Assembly (NCBI RefSeq): GCF_039778605.1
Contig: NZ_CP156060.1
Coordinates: 169,501 to 233,500 of the forward strand
Source: Flavobacterium sp. WV_118_3
Lineage (GTDB): Bacteria; Bacteroidota; Bacteroidia; Flavobacteriales; Flavobacteriaceae
Direction: 5' to 3'
DNA: 64,000 nucleotides
Part shown: positions 36,249-44,700 of the stretch, piece by piece
Layout of the letters: the number at the start of each line of letters is the position of its first letter
Numbering within the stretch: position 1 is the first letter of the stretch
The notes under the pieces: model-generated
The model's database searches: none
What the model saw: only the letters and a program-made list of their open reading frames with translations
Told to the model about the DNA's origin: nothing
Translations under genes and position numbers: made by a program

Positions 36249-38489
36249 ATGCCAATGATTCGGAATTCTTTACAAAAATGGTTGCTGGGTTGTAGTCTTT
36301 TAGCAGGAGTAGCCTATACGGTGATCTATGCTTGCGCTGATGGTGATTGGGGATATAATTACCAGTCCAGTTTTACTCCGGAAGTTTATGTAGATGCATC
36401 GTATTCTCCATTGTTCTATTCGGATGAAATGTTTTATGATGGCTACGATGGGGATTTTACGGGACGGTTTAATGACGCTATTGTGACCGAATGGGATACG
36501 TACCTCGGAGGTGCGATCAACAGAGAAAAACTATCGTATCTGATCTTAAATGATAGTTCCAGAGTTAAAGTGGACGATCTGTATCATGTGGCTTTTCACA
36601 AAAAGAAGTCGGCTTTTCCCGATTTTAAAATCGACCTGAAAAATAAAAAGGTAAAAGACTTTTTAGAGTTTATGTATTATGCCCGACAAATCGATAAGTA
36701 CACTACAGATTCGTATGACCCTTGGGAAGCCGAAAACCGAAAGGTTGTAGCGGTACCGGAAAAGTGGATCAAAACGGTTGAAACTAAATTCGAACAAACG
36801 CAAGATGCCTTTTTAAAAAACCGGTATTGGTTTCAAACTATGAAGGCTTATTTCTATAGTGATATCAAACCCAAAGGCATCACTTTTTTTGGAAAGACAC
36901 AAAACAGTATGCCTAAAAATACCCTATATTTCCGCGGATTATCATATGTGGCCGGCATCTATTACAAGCAAAAAAACTATGTAAAAGCCAATTACCTTTA
37001 TGCGGTGGTTTTCGATAAATGTCCGACACTTCGCCGGACGACGACCTATAATTTCCATCCGCAGGAACAATCCGATTTTGATGCGTCGTTGCAGTTGGCA
37101 CAAAACACGGATGAAAAAATAGCCTTGTGGGCGCTTTTGGGGTATTATGCCGACGAACAAAAAGCGATCGCTGAGATCTATAAATTAAATCCAAAAAGTG
37201 AACATCTTGAATATCTGTTAACACGTCTTGTAAATAAGGAAGAAATCCGACTCAATGACAATGGATTTAAAAAGGTTGCGGAATATAAGAAGAAGGTCAA
37301 TGATAGCCTAAATAAAGGTATGGTGGCTTTGGTCGATAAAATTGCAGACGAATCTCAAACGGCAAAACCCTATTTGTGGAATAGCGCGGCGGGTTACCTG
37401 AATATCTTTAAAGGCGATTATAAACGAGCGGCCAAATTGTTTGAAAAGGCCGAAAGTAAAGCACCGAAAACCGAACTTTCGAACATGCAATTACGTCTTC
37501 TAAAGTTGATCAATAATATTAGTAGCACCACTAAAATGAATGCAAAATCGGAAGCAGCTCTGCTAAAAGAACTTAAGTGGTTGTATCAGGAACTTCCGGA
37601 GGAGAAAAAGTATGATGATCCTTTTCGTTATGAAAAAGCCAAAGAATGGAGTTTGCAATATATAGCAGCACTTTATAAAGAACAAAAAAACGGAGTGCTG
37701 TCGGAATTGTTTTTACACGACAAAACCTATTATTATACGTTTGAAAATCAGGAAGCCATGAAAGCTTTTTTTAACAAGGCTGCTAAAAATGAATGGGAAC
37801 AAATGGCCTTAAAATTGTATAATGTGACGGTGTCCGATATTTACGATTATCAAGGCGTGATAAGTGCTTATAACAATAAAATCGATCAGGCAATTACCTA
37901 TATGGAGCAGTCCGAAAGTAGAAAAGATTCGTTATGGGGTAATCCGTTTAATGGTAAGATTAAGGATTGTAACGATTGTGATCATGCGGCTTATCAGAAG
38001 GTGAAATATACCAAGCTTAGTTTGTTGCAAAAAATGAAAGAGATGCAGGATAAACTGGCAAAAGGGGAAGATGTCTATAGCAATAACCTGTTATTGGGTA
38101 ATGCCTTTTATAATATGAGTTATTATGGAAATGCCCGTGCTTTCTACTATGGCGTTGTCATGGAACAATTCGGAAACTATATCGATGACTTTTACCAACC
38201 GATTTTAATCAACACAGGTCTGGCGAACGCCTATTATAAAAAAGCATTTGCTGCGGCAACCACGCCGGAACAAAAAGCAAAATGCATGTATATGATGGCC
38301 AAATGCGAACGAAACGAGTTCTATTCCGGTCGTCATCCCAGAAGTAAAGATTTTAAAGAGGATGAGGAAGTTAACTTTTTGGCTTGGGATGGGTTTAAAA
38401 AACTAAAATCGGAGTATTCGAATACGCAGTATTATAAAGAAGTGATCAAAGAATGTGGCTATTTCCGGAAATACCTCGGAATGGAATAA
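36249..38489 (+). CDS. Large exported TPR-like protein, function unknown
   Basis: The 746-residue protein starts with a signal-type segment ending at a possible lipobox (IYAC, Cys29). The N-terminal ~170 residues are Asp/Tyr-rich (SSFTPEVYVDASYSPLF, FYDGYDGDFTG). The remainder is helical with several TPR-like pairs, e.g. GLSYVAGIYYKQKNYVKANYLY near 235, AGYLNIFKGDYKRAAKLFEKAE near 384 and MYMMAKCERNEFY near 680. A C-x-x-C (DCNDCDH) lies near 580. I do not recognise a characterised family. It is followed after 22 bases by a lipoprotein gene and probably forms a unit with it. Confidence 0.7.
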   Translation: MPMIRNSLQKWLLGCSLLAGVAYTVIYACADGDWGYNYQSSFTPEVYVDASYSPLFYSDEMFYDGYDGDFTGRFNDAIVTEWDTYLGGAINREKLSYLILNDSSRVKVDDLYHVAFHKKKSAFPDFKIDLKNKKVKDFLEFMYYARQIDKYTTDSYDPWEAENRKVVAVPEKWIKTVETKFEQTQDAFLKNRYWFQTMKAYFYSDIKPKGITFFGKTQNSMPKNTLYFRGLSYVAGIYYKQKNYVKANYLYAVVFDKCPTLRRTTTYNFHPQEQSDFDASLQLAQNTDEKIALWALLGYYADEQKAIAEIYKLNPKSEHLEYLLTRLVNKEEIRLNDNGFKKVAEYKKKVNDSLNKGMVALVDKIADESQTAKPYLWNSAAGYLNIFKGDYKRAAKLFEKAESKAPKTELSNMQLRLLKLINNISSTTKMNAKSEAALLKELKWLYQELPEEKKYDDPFRYEKAKEWSLQYIAALYKEQKNGVLSELFLHDKTYYYTFENQEAMKAFFNKAAKNEWEQMALKLYNVTVSDIYDYQGVISAYNNKIDQAITYMEQSESRKDSLWGNPFNGKIKDCNDCDHAAYQKVKYTKLSLLQKMKEMQDKLAKGEDVYSNNLLLGNAFYNMSYYGNARAFYYGVVMEQFGNYIDDFYQPILINTGLANAYYKKAFAAATTPEQKAKCMYMMAKCERNEFYSGRHPRSKDFKEDEEVNFLAWDGFKKLKSEYSNTQYYKEVIKECGYFRKYLGME

Positions 38490-38511
38490 TCAAAAAGGAA
38501 TTACGTAAAAA

Positions 38512-39525
38512 GTGAAGCAAATCATTGCAATGATCCTATGCGTAGGATTGTTTTCGGCTTGTTCGAATAGGTCGGAAAAAGGAGATCCAAACGTCGCATT
38601 CTATTACTGGAAAACCATTTTTAAATTAACGGAAAATGAGAAAAAGGTGCTGACAGAAAATAACGTCGGTAAAATCTATATCCGTTATTTCGATATTGGT
38701 CTTACCGGAAAAGAAGCGGTACCGGTATCGCCGATAAACTTTGCCGAAAAACCGGATGCTTATAAAGTGGTACCGGTGATTTATATCAAAAATCAAGTCA
38801 TGCTCGAACCAACGGTCGACTTGCGGAAGTTGGCTGAAAATGTCAATGCGTATATCGGAAAAGTCAATGCCAAATATGGAATTGCATGGGACGAAATCCA
38901 GGTGGATTGCGACTGGACGTTAAAAAGCAAAGACCGTTATTTAAAGTTTGTCGAATACTTAAAGGCGGTTAGTGCCAAAAGATTATCGGCGACCATTCGG
39001 TTACATCAGGTAAAATACTACGGCAAAACCGGGATTCCCAATGTGGATAAAGGGGTGTTGATGTACTACAATATGGGGAGTATCGCGCCCGATAATCGAA
39101 ATTCCATTTACGATCGGGAAGTGGCACAAAGCTATATCAAAAGTCTAAAAAAGTTCCCGTTAGCACTCGATGTGGCTTTGCCAATCTACAGTTGGGGAAT
39201 TCATATTCGGAATCATCGGGTGATTAAGGTGATTAGTAAAATTGATGTGGTGGCTCTTGAAAACGATCCGCATTTTAAAAGAACGGATGGCATGTATTTT
39301 ACTGTTGTGGAAAGCGTGATCCGTGGCGGCAATTATTTTAAAGAAGGCGACCAACTTAAAATGGAGACGATTGCAAAAGACGATTTGGAAAATATGGCCG
39401 ATGATTTACAGGATAATGTAGCGAATCGACCGGATGAAATTATATTTTATGATTTGGACGATTTTAATATAGCACCTTATAATAAGGAACAAAAATTTTT
39501 TAAAAAAGTGGCTGCTTGGTTTTAG
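38512..39525 (+). CDS. Lipoprotein with TIM-barrel-like features, GTG start, function unknown
   Basis: The gene starts with GTG at 38512; the 337-residue product has a lipoprotein signal with Cys17 in LFSAC. Alternating strands and helices (KIYIRYFDIGL, WDEIQVDCDWTL, LSATIRLHQVKYYG, GVLMYYNMGS, FPLALDVALPIYSW) resemble glycoside-hydrolase-type TIM barrels, with an acidic D-x-D in strand 4. This suggests a hydrolase-like fold, but no known family motif is certain. It is the second gene of a two-gene unit with the TPR-like protein. Confidence 0.65.
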   Translation: MKQIIAMILCVGLFSACSNRSEKGDPNVAFYYWKTIFKLTENEKKVLTENNVGKIYIRYFDIGLTGKEAVPVSPINFAEKPDAYKVVPVIYIKNQVMLEPTVDLRKLAENVNAYIGKVNAKYGIAWDEIQVDCDWTLKSKDRYLKFVEYLKAVSAKRLSATIRLHQVKYYGKTGIPNVDKGVLMYYNMGSIAPDNRNSIYDREVAQSYIKSLKKFPLALDVALPIYSWGIHIRNHRVIKVISKIDVVALENDPHFKRTDGMYFTVVESVIRGGNYFKEGDQLKMETIAKDDLENMADDLQDNVANRPDEIIFYDLDDFNIAPYNKEQKFFKKVAAWF

Positions 39526-39572
39526 TTTTTAGAGGTTTGGAAAATGATCAAGATATATAGTACTTTTGAAAC

Positions 39573-40268
39573 ATGAGGCGATTCGTTTATATAATACTAC
39601 TACTGCCTTTTGTAGTTTGGGCACAAGGGAATCTCGAAAAGGGAATTCAATTGTTTGATCAGGCTCGATATGATGATGCGAAACCTTATTTTACAACGGT
39701 TTTAAAAGAAAATCCGGAGAATGCCCGGGCGATGGAATATACCGGGGATATTGCCGCTCATAAAAAAGAGTGGGATGAAGCGATTTCCTGTTATCAGAAA
39801 CTGACGGTTCAATATCCTAAAAATGCCGGGTATTATTATAAATATGGAGGCGCAATGGCGATGAAAGCCAAATCGGTTAGTAGGTTTAAAGCGTTTGGGA
39901 TGATCGATCCGATCGAAAAAGCGTTTCTTACAGCGGTGCGTTTGGATCCGAAACAGGTCGAATCGCGTTGGGCACTGGTGATTTTTTATCTGGAACTTCC
40001 GGGAATACTGGGCGGAAGCGAAAAAAAAGCACAGCGCTATTCGGATGAATTAATGGTCATTTCACCGGTAGATGGGTATCTTTCCAAAGGGCATATTGCC
40101 GAATATTTCAAGCGGTATCCCGAAGCGGAAAAATATTTTATCAAAGCCGTGTCCATTGGTCAGTCAAAAGTGACCTACCAACGTCTGGCCGATTTGTATA
40201 AAAATAAAATGAAGATGCCGGAAAAAGCAAAACAAACCTTAGATTTGTATCAAAAGAAAAAAACATAG
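39573..40268 (+). CDS. Exported tetratricopeptide-repeat protein
   Basis: The 231-residue protein has a signal peptide (ending near VVWAQG) and at least four TPR units: GIQLFDQARYDDAKPYF, AMEYTGDIAAHKKEWDEAISCYQKL, KAFLTAVRLDPKQVESRWALVIFYLEL and HIAEYFKRYPEAEKYFIKAVSI. TPR proteins mediate protein contacts; the partner is not evident. Its stop is 2 bases before the mpl start, so it is co-transcribed with mpl. Confidence 0.8.
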   Translation: MRRFVYIILLLPFVVWAQGNLEKGIQLFDQARYDDAKPYFTTVLKENPENARAMEYTGDIAAHKKEWDEAISCYQKLTVQYPKNAGYYYKYGGAMAMKAKSVSRFKAFGMIDPIEKAFLTAVRLDPKQVESRWALVIFYLELPGILGGSEKKAQRYSDELMVISPVDGYLSKGHIAEYFKRYPEAEKYFIKAVSIGQSKVTYQRLADLYKNKMKMPEKAKQTLDLYQKKKT

Positions 40269-40270
40269 AA

Positions 40271-41626
40271 ATGCGTACACATTTTATCGCTATCGGAGGA
40301 AGTGCCATGCACAATCTGGCACTGGCTTTACATAGCAAAGGATATAAGGTAACCGGAAGTGATGATGCTATTTTCGAACCTTCCAAAACCCGTTTACAAA
40401 ACAAAGGATTACTACCGGAAGAAATGGGATGGTTCCCTGAGAAAATCACATCCGATATTGAAGCGGTTATTTTAGGAATGCACGCCAAAGCCGATAATCC
40501 CGAATTGTTAAAAGCACAGGAATTGGGATTGAAAATTTATTCGTATCCTGAATTTTTGTACGAACAGTCAAAAGATAAAACCCGGGTTGTAATTGGCGGT
40601 TCCCACGGGAAAACCACCATTACTTCAATGATTCTTCATGTAATGCATTATCATAATATCGATGTGGATTATATGGTGGGCGCACAATTGGAGGGGTTTG
40701 ATACTATGGTGCATCTTACGACCGATAATGATTTTATCGTTCTGGAGGGCGATGAATATCTGTCATCTCCAATGGATCCACGGCCAAAATTTCACTTATA
40801 CCAACCGAATATTGCATTGATCAGTGGAATTGCCTGGGATCATATCAATGTGTTTCCGACCTATGAAAATTATGTAGAGCAATTCTCAATTTTTATCCGG
40901 AAAATTACTAATGGCGGTATATTGGTTTATAATGAAAATGATCCGGAAGTAAAAAGAGTAGCGGAAGAAGCGACCAATCCAATCCGTAAAATTCCATATC
41001 ATACCCCCGATTACACCGTGGAAGACGGAACAACGTTATTGGCAACACCGGAAGGACCGATGCCAATCGAAGTTTTCGGAGCGCATAACCTGAATAACCT
41101 TGCCGGAGCAAAATGGATTTGTCAGAATATGGGTGTTGATGAAGCCGATTTTTACGAAGCCATTGCAAGTTTTAAAGGCGCTTCCAAACGTCTGGAAAAA
41201 ATCGCGGAAGGTAAAGGTAAAGTGGCTTATAAAGATTTTGCGCATTCACCAAGTAAAGTAGCCGCGACGACTAAGGCCGTAAAAGAACAATATCCAAATC
41301 GGAATCTGATTGCTTGTTTGGAGTTGCATACGTACAGTAGTTTGAATGCCGAATTTTTAAAAGAATATCAAGGCGCCTTGAATGCCGCTGATACCGCTGT
41401 GGTGTTTTATTCGCCGGAAGCGGTTCAGATCAAACGACTGGAAACGATAACCTATGAACAGATTGCTAAAGCATTCAATAGGGAAGACCTAATTATTTAC
41501 ACCAACCCGGAAGATTTTAAACAGTATCTTTTTAATCTTAACCTGGATAATACGGCACTTTTATTAATGAGTTCCGGAAATTACGGCGGACTGGATTTCG
41601 ACGATGTAAAGAAATTGATACTGTAA
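40271..41626 (+). CDS. mpl: UDP-N-acetylmuramate:tripeptide ligase (peptidoglycan recycling)
   Basis: Mpl attaches recycled murein tripeptide to UDP-MurNAc, feeding cell-wall recycling. The 451-residue Mur-ligase-type protein begins with HFIAIGGSAMHNLALALHSKG (about 4-24). It has the ATP-binding GGSHGKTTITSMI (about 113-125) and LEGDEYLSS. Further on are GAHNLNNLAGAKW, KDFAHSPSKV and the C-terminal MSSGNYGGLDFDD. A murC assignment is less likely because of the Mpl-type SAMHNLA start. A perfect 12-base inverted repeat follows its stop. Confidence 0.88.
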   Translation: MRTHFIAIGGSAMHNLALALHSKGYKVTGSDDAIFEPSKTRLQNKGLLPEEMGWFPEKITSDIEAVILGMHAKADNPELLKAQELGLKIYSYPEFLYEQSKDKTRVVIGGSHGKTTITSMILHVMHYHNIDVDYMVGAQLEGFDTMVHLTTDNDFIVLEGDEYLSSPMDPRPKFHLYQPNIALISGIAWDHINVFPTYENYVEQFSIFIRKITNGGILVYNENDPEVKRVAEEATNPIRKIPYHTPDYTVEDGTTLLATPEGPMPIEVFGAHNLNNLAGAKWICQNMGVDEADFYEAIASFKGASKRLEKIAEGKGKVAYKDFAHSPSKVAATTKAVKEQYPNRNLIACLELHTYSSLNAEFLKEYQGALNAADTAVVFYSPEAVQIKRLETITYEQIAKAFNREDLIIYTNPEDFKQYLFNLNLDNTALLLMSSGNYGGLDFDDVKKLIL

Positions 41627-41633
41627 AAAGAAA

Positions 41634-41675
41634 TCTTAGAACTGCTGATTTTTATTATTTAAGGCAGTTCTAAGA
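41634..41675. repeat. 12-base perfect inverted repeat after mpl
   Basis: TCTTAGAACTGC (41634-41645) and GCAGTTCTAAGA (41664-41675) are perfect arms with an 18-base loop. No T-run follows. It lies between converging mpl and the toxin-like gene, so it may act as a terminator. Confidence 0.6.
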
Positions 41676-41693
41676 TAACTAAAAGCGATACTG

Positions 41694-41720
41694 TACAAAA
41701 CAAAAACAGAAAGTTTTGTA
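41694..41720. repeat. 8-base inverted repeat at the 3' end of the toxin-like gene
   Basis: TACAAAAC (41694-41701) and GTTTTGTA (41713-41720) flank an 11-base loop, 7 bases past the stop of the minus-strand gene. It may be a weak terminator. Confidence 0.4.
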
Positions 41721-41727
41721 TGCGGTT

Positions 41728-44700
41728 TTATACAACAAACGGGATCGTAAGTGTCTCATGGATATAGTTTTTGCAAAGTTCCAATAAGGCACTTATTTTT
41801 AAAACATTATTAGTATCTCTTCGCAATACGATATCCGAATTGGCTATTGCCTGTGTGATATTCTGATTAAAAATATCTTTAAAGAAAATTATTAGTTGTT
41901 CATTTGGATCAGTATTGATAAGTGTTACTAATAACGCATTTCGTTGTTTACTAACAACCAGTGTATACGTTTTTCCAAAGTCAGATAAATCGATAGTGTT
42001 TTTAATATTAATTAAAGAATGTCCGTCAAAAACGATCATTGGCTTTTCGGTATTACACATAAAATTCTGGATGCTAATAGTGTGTATTGCGTGGTTTGTA
42101 GCTACCGTCCATGAAAATTCTTTGAATTCCTTCGGGATAGTAATTATTTCTGTTTTTAAATTTGCGAATAATATTCCTTTTTTATTGCTTTGGTTCATAA
42201 ATAAGGTTCCTGCCTTATTAATACAAACGACATCATCTGCTAAGACAAATTTTTCTTTGTAGATGGTGCTGAAGAAATGAAAATCGAATGTCTGTTTAAA
42301 CATTTCTTCATTGTATAGATTCCATTTGTCAAAATCGACCTGTGTAACTACACCTTTTTTGAGATTGTCGTCATAGTAAAATGAAAACCCGTCTTTAGTA
42401 GAGAACAGTACATTAGTGATTGCGTTATCCACTAAAGTGAACCCTTCTATATAGATAGATTGTAGTATAATACCTTCTAAAGAGAGCACAGGTGTTAATT
42501 TAGTATCTAATAAAAAGGTAACGTTGCTGAAATATAAAAGTTTGTAGTCTTCAAAATGAATGCGTTCTACCGTTATGTTTGAGTGGTCATCATTAGCGGT
42601 AACAGGCGGTTGCAGGTATAATTTGATTTCCTGAGCATATTCGAGCTTTCGCAATGGAATTTCACTAACAATATAGGTGTTACCACCTCCTCTTCCGTAA
42701 ATGGTTACTTGTGAGTTTTTCCCAACAATAAAGTTGTTTGGTTTATTGGAGCCGCCTCTAATGGTTGCTTCTCTATGCAGATTAAAGTTAAAAGCGGGAC
42801 ATTTTACGGTATTAAAATTAGTAATAGACGCTTTTATAGCTGTTGCATACCGGCCTCCATCATAAATATCCTGATAGTTGGTAATATCCAGATCGACTTT
42901 GAAATTTAATTGCAATTGAGAAAGATCTAAAATGTTATTTCCAGTCCCGCCAATTAGCTCGTAGGTTCCTGTTTGTCCAAATGTTACAGTATTGTTTCCT
43001 AATCCGGTATCAATTGTAAATTGATAAGAAGCAAATCGTTCGATCGTTTCGGAAGCTTTTTCAGGATCGGACCAGTCAATAATATTGGGGATCATAAAGA
43101 TATTGTCGCCATTATTACCCGTTACTTCACAGGACAAGCCATCTTGTTGAATAGAATTGTATTCCGGAGCGGTATAAAAAGTTTCCCAGTATCCGCTGCT
43201 TTGTCTTTTGTTCCTGTCATCATATAAAAGCCAATCGGATATATATTCTACTTGCGACATTAATTGAAAACGCGTTCCAAATCCTAATATTACCAATTGA
43301 ATAATCCCGGAGCCGATGCTAAAAGGTAAATTATCCGGATTGATAAACTCTTCCCGGGCAAATGGAGGAATAGGAGAGGTAGAAGGATAACCATAATCGA
43401 CTTCTTTTCGTACTTGTTCCGGCGTTTTATCGGGATGATGTCCATAATGAAAAGCATTATCACAGGATTTTGTGTAGCTTAATTGATAGGGTTTTTTCTC
43501 ATTGTCGGTAAGTGTTAATTTAATATTGCCAAGAATCTGATTCCGAGAAAGATCGATTACTCCAGGAGCAGGCTTGTTGCTTTTTAAGTTGGCGAAAGCA
43601 CGCATATTATCCTGCCATTTTATAAATTGATAGTAACGTTCATGAGCATTGGCCAGATTTTGTACAAGCGCGTCAATTCCTAATCCCAAAGCACTAATGA
43701 TAAGTACCGGTACAGCTACTTCGGGCACCGCAAAAGAAGCTAAGGTGAGTGCTGCTACTATAGAATCTATAACCAATTGACTGATTGCTACTGCACGTTG
43801 TGATCCTTCTGACGAGTTCAGATATGTAACATCCTCGTATAATCCCCATATATTTAAACCAATCAACGGAAGTTTTAGGAATATACTAATTGAAGTTAAA
43901 AGTTTTCCAACGATTCCACCTACTTGTAACGCCGTTCGTTCGCATAGATTAGCAATAGTTCCTTCTATCGAAAACGTAAAAATGGTGCCTGATTCTGCGA
44001 GTGAGTCTTCAATAATTGTCATTGCTACAGTTCCCAGTATAGCGTCAGCCAGTTGTTTACCACCCAATGCCACCGAGACAATGTCGTAACTACTCCCGTG
44101 TCCGCCTCGAAGAGCTGTAGCACCTCGTATTAAACCCATTAAACCTAAACCGACTCCGCCCAAAACCACGGCTGGTTCCGTTGCTTCTGCTAAGGTATTC
44201 ACATGATTATTTACTATTCTTTCAAATTCGGTACAATCGAGTGAAAGTGAGACTTCTTTTCCGGTTTTTTTATGAACTAAGGTTGTTTGATAGAAGTGAT
44301 CGTCTAATTTTTTAATGTTGCTATTTTTGAATTTATAGTTTTCAAGATTTAGTCCTAAATTATCCAGTAAATTGTCTAGTTTGATAGAAAAGCGATCAAA
44401 AGCATCAGCTATTTGTTCTGCCGATCTTAAAATGTCATAGTGTAAAGGTTCTGTATGTCCTGTGGCTTTTCCGTCGGTAAGATACGCCGCCAGTAATACG
44501 CCACCGTCTGTGGGTAATTTTCCGTTGGCCTCTAAAGTTTTTAGTCTGTCAATTGTAACCGTATCAATTTCGTGATTGTAAATGAAACGGTATAATTTCT
44601 GAGCATTAAAAGAAACTTTATCCCAGAAGTCCGAATCTTCGAAAGGCGTTTTTTCATCTACAGGATTCAAATTGTATTGACAGCCCATAGCAGCTAATTC

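Noticed and set aside
41617..41695. GATACTGTA direct repeat at 41617-41625 and 41687-41695
   Set aside because: It looked like a target duplication beside the toxin-like gene, but the same 9-mer also occurs near 61130 and there is no matching copy on the other side of the gene.
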